From Rhodoferax sp. (GTDB taxonomy: Bacteria; Pseudomonadota; Gammaproteobacteria; Burkholderiales; Burkholderiaceae_C): a stretch of 64,000 nucleotides of DNA. The notes under the pieces were generated by a model that saw only the letters and a program-made list of their open reading frames with translations, had not been told where the DNA came from and ran no database searches. This document shows, one piece after another, positions 56,033 to 62,751 of the stretch. Numbering within the stretch: position 1 is the stretch's first letter; each line of letters opens with the position of its first letter. Position numbers and translations under genes: made by a program. The stretch is taken from positions 372,001-436,000 of the forward strand of contig NZ_JABBPD010000008.1 in assembly GCF_012927445.1 (NCBI RefSeq), in the 5' to 3' direction.

Positions 56033-56066
56033 GGCATATGCAAATAGCTATAAATTCGTTGGGGAA
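56030..56066 (-). repeat. Degenerate repeat fragment after the PaaK-like gene
   Basis: On the minus strand aatttatagctatttgcatatgcc resembles the AATTAATAGCTGCTTGCGCATATTCC part of the family. Weak match. Confidence 0.25.
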
Positions 56067-56121
56067 AGACGACGCAACCCCTACCATCGTGCCCTTATCT
56101 GTCTATTGGAGAAAACCCGTC

Positions 56122-57006
56122 ATGCGCTTCCAACCTCTTGTCTCAGCGGCTGCCCGCTCACTTGCCGTCATCGCCTTGGGCCTTGGCGTCGTCGCGGCCT
56201 CGGCGCAGATCACGCCCAAGACCATTGTTTTTGGCGTCGCCCCCGGCCCTTATGGCGACCTGATCAAGACCGCCATCCAGCCTGGACTGGAAAAGAAGGG
56301 CTACAAAGTCGTGGTCAAGGAATTCAGCGATTACGTCCAGCCCAATCTGGCACTGGCCAACAACAGCATCGACGCCAATCTGTTCCAGCACCGCCTGTAC
56401 CTGGACAAGTTCTCGGCCGACAAGGGCCTCAAACTGTCGCCGGTGATCAATGTGCCGACCGCCGGTCTGGGCATCTACTCGCACAAGATCAAGTCGCTCG
56501 ACCAGTTGAAGAAGGGCGACATCGTGACCCTGGCCAATGACCCGACCAACTTGGCACGCGCCCTGCGCCTCCTGGCCAAGGAGGGTTTGCTGACCTTCAA
56601 GAAGGACATCGACCCGGTTCAGGCGTCGGAAAAGGACATCGAGCAGAACCCGCGCGGACTGGTGTTCAAACCGCTGGAAGCGGCGCAACTGCCACGCACG
56701 CTCGACAGCGCTGCCGCCTCGGTGGTCAATGGCAACTTTGCCATTGCGGCGGGCCTCAGCCTGGCGAGCGCGCTCAAGCTGGAAGAGCTGGACGAGAACA
56801 TCAAGAACCTGGTCGCGGTGAAAACGGCTGACCTCGACAAGCCTTTTGTGCAGGACATCAAGCAAGTGATCGAATCGCCCGAGTTCCTGGCCGCGGTCGA
56901 TGATCCCAAACATATCTTCAAGGAATTCCAGAAGCCGGAGTGGATGAAAGCGAAAGCGGCCAAAGCCAGCGCTGGCGCCAAGGCCGCCAAAGCAGTCAAG
57001 AAATAA
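56122..57006 (+). CDS. metQ: Methionine ABC transporter substrate-binding protein
   Basis: The 294-aa NlpA family protein binds methionine in the periplasm. The track ORF starts 28 codons early; GGAG about ten bases before the ATG at 56122 and the signal peptide (MRFQPLVSAAARSLAVIALG, cleavage near AASAQ) fix the start. No lipobox Cys is seen, unlike E. coli MetQ. Family sequence: IVFGVAPGPYGDLIK, VKEFSDYVQPNLALANNSIDANLFQH and ANDPTNLARALRLL. The C-terminus has an odd Lys/Ala-rich tail (KAAKASAGAKAAKAVKK). First of metQNI. Confidence 0.92.
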   Translation: MRFQPLVSAAARSLAVIALGLGVVAASAQITPKTIVFGVAPGPYGDLIKTAIQPGLEKKGYKVVVKEFSDYVQPNLALANNSIDANLFQHRLYLDKFSADKGLKLSPVINVPTAGLGIYSHKIKSLDQLKKGDIVTLANDPTNLARALRLLAKEGLLTFKKDIDPVQASEKDIEQNPRGLVFKPLEAAQLPRTLDSAAASVVNGNFAIAAGLSLASALKLEELDENIKNLVAVKTADLDKPFVQDIKQVIESPEFLAAVDDPKHIFKEFQKPEWMKAKAAKASAGAKAAKAVKK

Positions 57007-57028
57007 ACTGCTGTAAGCCACCCCGCAG

Positions 57029-57066
57029 ACGGATCAGGCTTGACGCCCGGTCCGTTTTGTTTTTTG
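57029..57066 (+). terminator. Hairpin with T-rich tail between metQ and metN
   Basis: ACGGATC-A-GGC-TTGAC-GCC-C-GGTCCGT followed by TTTGTTTTTT. It may act as a partial terminator so that metQ is expressed above metNI. Confidence 0.75.
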
Positions 57067-57086
57067 CGCTTTTTATCCCAGGCAAG

Positions 57087-58157
57087 ATGATCAAACTAGA
57101 CAATATTTCCGTCGATTTCGAGCTGCGCGGCCAGCAGGCGAAGGCGATCAAGGCCGTCGACCAGGTCTCGCTGCATATTCGACGCGGCGAGGTGTTCGGC
57201 ATTGTCGGCACCAGCGGCGCCGGCAAGAGCACGCTGCTGCGCACCATCAACCTGCTGGAGCGCCCGAATGCGGGCCGGGTGCTGGTGGACGGCGAGGACA
57301 TTACCGACCTGACCGGCAGCGCCTTGCGGTTGGAGCGGCACAAGATCGGCATGATCTTTCAGCACTTCAACCTGATGCACAACCGCACGGTGTTCGACAA
57401 CGCCGCCTTCGCCTTGCGCGTGGCGGGCAAGAGTGAAGCGGAAATCCAGCAGCGGGTGCCGGAAATCCTGAAGCTGGTCGGGCTGGAGGACAAAGCCCAG
57501 GCTTATCCCTCGCAACTGTCCGGCGGCCAGAAACAGCGCGTCGGCATCGCCCGCGCCGTGGCCAACCATCCCGCGGTGTTGCTGTGCGACGAGCCGACTT
57601 CGGCGCTGGACCTGGACACCTCGGCGGCGATTCTGGAGCTGCTCAAAGAGATCAATGTGCGCCTCGGCATCACCATCGTGCTGATCTCGCACGAAATGAG
57701 CGTGATCAAGAAAATTTGCAGCCGGGTCGCCGTCATGGCGGGCGGCCGGGTGGTGGAGCAGGGCGATGCGTTCGATATTTTTGCCACGCCGCAGGCGGAC
57801 TTCACCCGCCAGCTGGTGGCGCATACCTTCAACCTTGACATTCCGGAACACCTGATCGAGAACATTCCTGGGACCGTGCTGAAAGTGCTGTTTCTGGGGG
57901 ACAAGGCCGAGGATTCGGTGCTTTCTGCCACCTCGATCCGCTTTGGCGTGTCGGTCAATATCCTGCACGGCAAGATCGAATACATCGGCAGCCGCGCCGT
58001 CGGTTTGCTGGTGGTGCGGCTGGCCGACTTGCCGGCCGAGGTCGTGCCGCCAGAGCTGGCCGCGCCCTACGCCACACCTGCAGCGGCACGCATCGCTGCT
58101 GCCGTGCAATTTATCCGCGACAACGCAACGCAAGTAGAGGTTCTCCATGCTCATTGA
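57087..58157 (+). CDS. metN: Methionine ABC transporter ATP-binding protein
   Basis: The 356-aa ATPase energises methionine import. The track ORF starts far upstream inside metQ; the ATG at 57087 gives MIKLDNISVDFELRG. Walker A is GTSGAGKST (about 41-49), signature QLSGGQKQRVGIARA, Walker B VLLCDEPTSALD, and a C-terminal NIL domain (about 265-350), which in MetN senses methionine. It overlaps metI by 11 bases. Confidence 0.95.
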   Translation: MIKLDNISVDFELRGQQAKAIKAVDQVSLHIRRGEVFGIVGTSGAGKSTLLRTINLLERPNAGRVLVDGEDITDLTGSALRLERHKIGMIFQHFNLMHNRTVFDNAAFALRVAGKSEAEIQQRVPEILKLVGLEDKAQAYPSQLSGGQKQRVGIARAVANHPAVLLCDEPTSALDLDTSAAILELLKEINVRLGITIVLISHEMSVIKKICSRVAVMAGGRVVEQGDAFDIFATPQADFTRQLVAHTFNLDIPEHLIENIPGTVLKVLFLGDKAEDSVLSATSIRFGVSVNILHGKIEYIGSRAVGLLVVRLADLPAEVVPPELAAPYATPAAARIAAAVQFIRDNATQVEVLHAH

Positions 58158-58815
58158 CTGGTCATCCCTGGGTACCGATCTGGTCACCGCCTTTGGCGAA
58201 ACCTTCCTGATGGTCGGCATCGCCAGCGTGCTGGCCATTGTCATTGGCCTGCCGCTGGGTTTCTTGCTGCATGTCACCAGCCGCAAGCTGTTCTGGGCCA
58301 ACCGCTTTGCCAATGTTGCCGGTAACTTTCTGGTCAATCTGGTGCGCTCGGTGCCGTTCGTCATCCTGCTGGTGTTGCTGCTGCCGCTGACCCAGTGGGT
58401 GCTCGGTACCACCATCGGCCCGACGGCGGCGTCGGTGCCGCTGTCGCTGGCGGCCATCGTCTTCTACGCCCGCATGGTTGAAGCCTCGTTGTGCGAGGTT
58501 GACCCCGGCATCATCGAAGCGTCGCAGGCCTTCGGCGCCAGCCCGCTGCGCATCATCTGCACCGTGCTGTTTCCCGAAGCCTTGCCCGGTTTTCTGCGCG
58601 GTTTCACCGTGACGCTGATCAGCCTGATTGGCTTCTCGGCCATGGCCGGCATTGTGGGCGGCGGTGGCGTCGGCGATCTGGCCATCCGCTTTGGCTACTA
58701 CCGCTACCAGACCGACGTGATGGTGGTAACGGTGGTCGCCCTGGTGGTGCTGGTGCAGATTGTGCAAATGGGGGGCGACTGGCTGGCCCGCCATGCGGAC
58801 AAAAAAGACGTGTGA
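58147..58815 (+). CDS. metI: Methionine ABC transporter permease
   Basis: The 222-aa inner-membrane permease has about five TM helices and the EAA coupling segment EASQAFGASPLRIICTVLFPEALPGF. Its last 52 codons (from 58660) are duplicated at 62310-62465 with eight differences, all synonymous. The 3' end may therefore have been replaced by incoming DNA or copied by it. The CDS itself is intact (ends ARHADKKDV). It is the last gene of metQNI. Confidence 0.95.
   Translation: MLIDWSSLGTDLVTAFGETFLMVGIASVLAIVIGLPLGFLLHVTSRKLFWANRFANVAGNFLVNLVRSVPFVILLVLLLPLTQWVLGTTIGPTAASVPLSLAAIVFYARMVEASLCEVDPGIIEASQAFGASPLRIICTVLFPEALPGFLRGFTVTLISLIGFSAMAGIVGGGGVGDLAIRFGYYRYQTDVMVVTVVALVVLVQIVQMGGDWLARHADKKDV
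58660..58815 (+). repeat. Direct repeat, left copy: 3' end of metI
   Basis: This 156-base segment pairs with 62310-62465. I count eight mismatches (58674, 58680, 58728, 58737, 58741, 58773, 58800, 58812), all silent in the metI frame. The two copies bracket the two-ATPase cassette. Confidence 0.95.
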
Positions 58816-59076
58816 TTCAGCAGAACGGTGCGTCTGCGGCGCGCCGCAGCGCAAGGCCTGCTGTGGGTTGAGTTTTGCTACTTAATTAATAGCTTCTTAC
58901 GCAATGTGGACGAGGTCTGGAGTCTGTTTTTATATAAAAATAGGCTAACACGGCGGTCACTGAATCAATAGCAAGCCTGGATCGCTTCTGCGCTGCGCAA
59001 GCCATCACCGTCAATTCCACGGTGGCCGAAGGCAATGCGGCGTTGTTGTGGAGTGAGTTAATGATGTGGTTGATTT
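58816..59076. other. Intergenic region after metI
   Basis: It contains a perfect palindrome CTGCGGCGCGCCGCAG (58834-58849) and a dispersed repeat copy (58873-58924). No gene is seen; the convergent ATPase gene ends at 59077. A short open stretch (RFCAAQAITVNSTVAEGNAA, about 58980-59040) is not recognised. Confidence 0.5.
58873..58924 (+). repeat. Dispersed ~50-bp repeat downstream of metI
   Basis: ttttgctacttaattaatagcttcttacgcaatgtggacgaggtctggagtc: direct-orientation family member, 58 bases after the metI stop. The displaced metI end has a corresponding copy at nearly the same distance. Confidence 0.7.
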
Positions 59077-61029
59077 TCATGGAGGTGAATCAACTTCGGC
59101 TTTTCGAAAGAGGAATTTTTCAATCAGTCTGCGTTCTTCGGATGGAAGAGCTAACAAAGCTTTGCTATTTGGGTCTTTATTAAGGAGCTCATAGGCATCG
59201 AACATTCGAGAGAAGGCACCGAGAGTTTTTTTAGTTTGACGGCTATTATTTCGTCCAATATATGCCTTAAAAAAGTATTCCATCCACTCGAGTTTTCGTG
59301 CCTGACTATCATCCTCTTCGGGGAACGCGAGCAGTAGGCCTGCAAATACATGCGCCCGATATGCTGCCAAAGCTTCAACCACCAGCGGAAGTAATCTTTT
59401 TCCTTCTTTGGGATTAATCGAATAGAGCTTGCTACCACAAGCTATTAACGCGGCAGCGAAAGCAACTGCATGACGTTTGTTAAATTTGATCTTGGAGATT
59501 GCGTGACCAAAGGATGTGGTGAGCTTATGAGCTAAGTTTTCGTCTGTTAGTAGCTCAGATTCGTTGGCAGACTGCAAAACTCGAATTCCCAACTCAACCC
59601 GCGCTAATGTGGCATCGCCACCAATTGCATCCAACTCATCCATTAGGCCAATGATCTCTTCAATGCTGCCGTGAGCGATAGCTGCCAGCAAATCCTTTTC
59701 GGTAGCCTGGACTTTGGGGTCTGTATTGCTTTCTCGTACCAGCGATAGCGCTTTCTCGATATAGCGCACATCAATACGGCGAAATGGTTCGGAATGGCTC
59801 AGCCAAGCCTGTAATTCATCCTCGGTGTACCAAATGCGCAAAATCTCCACGAACAAGTTGACCGGCCCGCCGCGTTGCTTCTTCACCTCCATGCACAGGC
59901 GCATGAGGGGCTCGCAGAGTTCGTAATAGCTTTCCCGTCCCTGCTCGATGGAGCGCACGTAGCGTTTGTCTTTGAGCTGCTTGAGTTGGCTGGAGCAAGT
60001 CTGGTGTGTGATGAAGCACGACTTGGCAATCAGTTTAACCGGCGCCGCGCCCCGGTAGTTCACCAGGTACTCCACGATCTTGCGTTGCTGGCCCGACAGC
60101 TCTTTCATGCGTGCCTGGTAGTAGGGCGTCAACTCATCGAGCGTGTGCATGAAAGCGGGCACCAGTTCGTCCAGCGCTTCCTTGCTTAAAAATTGGGCAA
60201 AGATGATGTAGATACGCGGGTTGCCTTCGGCGAGGTGATGGACGGCGCGAATGCGGGCCCGGCCCTCGGGCGTTTCAATGAAGGCGGCCAGACTTTCATC
60301 ACCCCGCTCCACGGCAATTTTGCCCAACAGGTTGACCACATCCTCAAACCCCAGTTCCTTAAGCGGCTCAATGTCAAAGAACCCGTAGAAGGCGGATTTG
60401 TGCAAGCTCACGCCCGCAAACAGGGACGGCGTGGTGCAGACCAGCACCATGTTGTTGTGGTTCTGAATGAAGGCGCGCCAGGCTTTCTGGCCCTGGTCAC
60501 CGAGTTGGTCAAACAGATCATCCAGGTTTTCCAGCAACACAAGGAGGCGTTTTGTGCCCAATACGTCTAGCAAAATGGACTCCGCCAGCTTTTCCGCTTC
60601 TTTGAGGCTTAACTCGTACAGGGGCGTGGTGCGCGCTTCAATTTCCAACTCGGGGTAGCTGGCGTCCAGTGTGCGCAGGATGCGCAGCACCAGTTCAAAG
60701 AAACTCGTCACACCCCATTCTTCTTCGCGCATCCAGGCAATCAGGGCTTTGTCCTGGGCCTCTGGGGTTTGTGTCAAGCGGTGGTGGAGCAAGGAGATCA
60801 GGTGGGTTTTGCCGATACCCCGGGGGCCGACAAACAGGGTGTGGTGGCTGCTGCCTGTGCGCAGACTGTCCATCACGTTGTCCAGGCAGCGTGCAAGGAC
60901 GGGTTCGCGTTGCACAAGCATGGCTTCCAGGGTTTCCGGCGCCATCAAGCTGGGGGTGAAATGCGACAAGTAGAGGGCCTTGCCCGCCAGCGTTGACTCG
61001 GTTGCGTTCGTGCGTGACTCGGTGCTCAT
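59077..61029 (-). CDS. P-loop ATPase with winged helix and divergent C-terminal module (unknown function)
   Basis: The track start is 48 codons too early; the ATG at 61029 overlaps the upstream ATPase stop as ATGA, giving 650 aa. Walker A is FVGPRGIGKTHLIS (G68-T75), Walker B LLVLLENLDDLF (about 162-173), a sensor-2-like AEGNPRIYIIFAQF (about 267-280), then a winged helix (about 312-383: GQQRKIVEYLVNYRGAAPVK, SQLKQLKDKRYVRS). This resembles ORC/Cdc6-like or archaeal-type/STAND ATPases. The C-terminal ~250 residues (from about 404) look helical and are not recognised; their DNA is clearly AT-richer than the N-terminal part. It forms a two-gene operon with the next ATPase, flanked by the duplicated metI end. 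Function unknown; defence or stress response is possible. Confidence 0.8.
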   Translation of the reverse strand: MSTESRTNATESTLAGKALYLSHFTPSLMAPETLEAMLVQREPVLARCLDNVMDSLRTGSSHHTLFVGPRGIGKTHLISLLHHRLTQTPEAQDKALIAWMREEEWGVTSFFELVLRILRTLDASYPELEIEARTTPLYELSLKEAEKLAESILLDVLGTKRLLVLLENLDDLFDQLGDQGQKAWRAFIQNHNNMVLVCTTPSLFAGVSLHKSAFYGFFDIEPLKELGFEDVVNLLGKIAVERGDESLAAFIETPEGRARIRAVHHLAEGNPRIYIIFAQFLSKEALDELVPAFMHTLDELTPYYQARMKELSGQQRKIVEYLVNYRGAAPVKLIAKSCFITHQTCSSQLKQLKDKRYVRSIEQGRESYYELCEPLMRLCMEVKKQRGGPVNLFVEILRIWYTEDELQAWLSHSEPFRRIDVRYIEKALSLVRESNTDPKVQATEKDLLAAIAHGSIEEIIGLMDELDAIGGDATLARVELGIRVLQSANESELLTDENLAHKLTTSFGHAISKIKFNKRHAVAFAAALIACGSKLYSINPKEGKRLLPLVVEALAAYRAHVFAGLLLAFPEEDDSQARKLEWMEYFFKAYIGRNNSRQTKKTLGAFSRMFDAYELLNKDPNSKALLALPSEERRLIEKFLFRKAEVDSPP

Positions 61030-62225
61030 ACGGCTGCTCCCGTCTGACCCATCGCCAGGCTGCGATGCCACACCCACCAACGCTTGACGACGGTGAACTT
61101 GAAGCCAATTTCGCCATTGGCATGGCGCAGAAAATAATGGTCGCGCTCCAGCAGACGCGACAGTTCTATCCACTGTTGCTGCTCAATCAGGGGGTAGGCC
61201 GCCTTGGCCCGCCTGATGGCGTCGGCGATAGACAGGGTGCCGGTGCATGAGGCCACCGCATCCAGCAGGGCCAGACACTCGGCACGCTGATTGCCGTAGT
61301 AATCCGAGGTGCGATCTTCATAATGCTGCACATCCCAGGGGTTGTCGCTGGAATGAATGCCGTGTTCTATCACCGCGCTCACCGTTTGCATGTCAATGGG
61401 CTGTTGGAGTGACGCCGGGTTTTTAAGCAGCGCTGAGACGACGTGATGAATGTAAAACGGGATGCAGTCCAGCGATTTGGCGGTTTCTTCAAAAATGTCT
61501 TGCGTTGCAGCTATCAAGTTGTTGTCGATGAAAAGGCGCTCTAACAGCCCCGCCGCATCGGGGAGTGCCAGCGGTTCCACTTCGATCGACAGCATGTCGT
61601 TCACGGGCGTGTTGTTGTAGCCCTGCTCCTTGAGTCTGCGCACGATATGGTGCAAGCCCAATGAACCCGTGAACACCATGCGCAGCTTGTTGGCATGCTG
61701 CTGGCGCAGGGCGCGCAAGGTGTCGAGCAATTCCATGGCTTCTTGCGGGTTGGTCTTGGCGATGATTTCCAACATCCAGGGCAGTTCGTCCCACAAAAAA
61801 ACAACCCGTTCGATGGCGTTGTTTTCGTCAAGATGCGCAATGGCATCGCCCAGCATTTGCTTCCATTGCTTGGTTGCAAAATTCGGCAATTTGAGGGGAC
61901 CAATTTGTGTGCCACCTAACTGCTCCACCGTACTCTGCAACCAGTTCCTGAAATTGGTTTTGGCTTCGAGATGCGGGTAAAGATCGGCCATGACGTAATG
62001 CACAAACTCCGAAGCACTGCGAATGCCACCAATGTCCCGTTTGATAACAGCCCAGTTGTCTGGCGCAGTGGCTTTGAATTTTTCCAGGACGTGGGTTTTG
62101 CCGGTTCGTCGCTCTGCCACGATCAAAATACTTTGTTGATCAAGCGCTGACTGCAAGTAAGCAACGACTGTGTCGCGCCCCACGATGTCATCGAGCTGAA
62201 GAATGCCGCCTGGATTGGGTTTCAT
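61026..62225 (-). CDS. P-loop ATPase, archaeal-ATPase/STAND-like (unknown function)
   Basis: The 399-aa protein is upstream in the two-gene operon. A short N-terminus (ILQLDDIVGRDTVVAYLQSA) leads to an unusual Walker A, IVAERRTGKTHVLEKF (A37-T44, with Ala replacing the first Gly), and Walker B ERVVFLWDELPWML (about 139-152). A sensor-1-like strand reads RMVFTGSLGLHHIVRRLKE, as in archaeal-type ATPases (MNS group), and the C-terminal part (about 300-399) looks like a winged helix with a Trp-rich end (KRWWVWHRS). No nuclease or membrane domain is seen. It shares no close similarity with its partner beyond the P-loop core. The partner ATPase is coupled through ATGA. What the pair does is unknown. 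Confidence 0.8.
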   Translation of the reverse strand: MKPNPGGILQLDDIVGRDTVVAYLQSALDQQSILIVAERRTGKTHVLEKFKATAPDNWAVIKRDIGGIRSASEFVHYVMADLYPHLEAKTNFRNWLQSTVEQLGGTQIGPLKLPNFATKQWKQMLGDAIAHLDENNAIERVVFLWDELPWMLEIIAKTNPQEAMELLDTLRALRQQHANKLRMVFTGSLGLHHIVRRLKEQGYNNTPVNDMLSIEVEPLALPDAAGLLERLFIDNNLIAATQDIFEETAKSLDCIPFYIHHVVSALLKNPASLQQPIDMQTVSAVIEHGIHSSDNPWDVQHYEDRTSDYYGNQRAECLALLDAVASCTGTLSIADAIRRAKAAYPLIEQQQWIELSRLLERDHYFLRHANGEIGFKFTVVKRWWVWHRSLAMGQTGAAV

Positions 62226-62309
62226 AATAAAAGACTTCTATTTACGATGAAATTATTGTACGTTTGTTTCAACGTGCGTTGGTAGCGATGTCTTCTGTTT
62301 TTCCGTATT

Positions 62310-62465
62310 GGCGGTGGCGTCGGTGATCTCGCCATCCGCTTTGGCTACTACCGCTACCAGACCGACGTGATGGTGGTCACGGTGGTGGCCTTGGTGGTGC
62401 TGGTGCAGATTGTGCAAATGGGCGGCGACTGGCTGGCCCGCCATGCGGATAAAAAAGACGTCTGA
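62310..62465 (+). pseudogene. Displaced 3' end of metI (right direct repeat copy)
   Basis: The frame continues from VGDLAIRFGYYRYQTDVMVV to ARHADKKDV and a stop, with no start of its own. All eight differences from intact metI are silent, so this was part of a functional gene until recently. It is followed by a terminator and repeat, as expected of the original operon end. Confidence 0.9.
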
Positions 62466-62494
62466 TCGAGGCGCGCTTCAACTTGCCCGGTGTG

Positions 62495-62530
62495 GGCGGG
62501 CGCCAGCGGTCGATGGCGCCCGCCGTTATT
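62495..62530 (+). terminator. Strong hairpin after the displaced metI end
   Basis: GGCGGGCGCCA-GCGGTCGA-TGGCGCCCGCC is a perfect 11-base GC-rich stem followed by GTTATTT. It probably ended the original metQNI transcript before the cassette came between. Confidence 0.75.
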
Positions 62531-62580
62531 TGCTATCTATGTCATAGCTGCTTGCGCAGATAAGACGGGGGCTGGCGGCT
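62528..62580 (+). repeat. Dispersed ~50-bp repeat after the displaced metI end
   Basis: atttgctatctatgtcatagctgcttgcgcagataagacgggggctggcggct: clear direct-orientation family member. Confidence 0.75.
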
Positions 62581-62751
62581 GATTTGTCATTAATTTCTGT
62601 TCTGACGCCAGTTGCCGGCACCCGCCCGCATCCCGACGGGCAGGATGGACGCGCGGGGAGCGCGACCGCCTGCATCGCGCCCGTGACATTAAGGCGGTGT
62701 AATAGAGGCTATGCAGATCAAACCAACCAATCAACACAATGGGTATTTCTC

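Larger units (their letters stand above)
62226..62751. other. Intergenic region before dinG with displaced metI end
   Basis: It holds about 80 bases of AT-rich sequence upstream of the ATPase operon (its promoter should be here, but no clear -35/-10 pair was found), the second metI 3' copy, a strong hairpin and a dispersed repeat. The last 170 bases before dinG show nothing more. Confidence 0.5.

Noticed and set aside
57096-58457. 453-aa minus-strand ORF
   Set aside because: Antisense to metN and metI, which carry clear ABC motifs.
62253-62444. 63-aa minus-strand ORF
   Set aside because: Antisense of the displaced metI end; the same shadow occurs opposite the intact metI.
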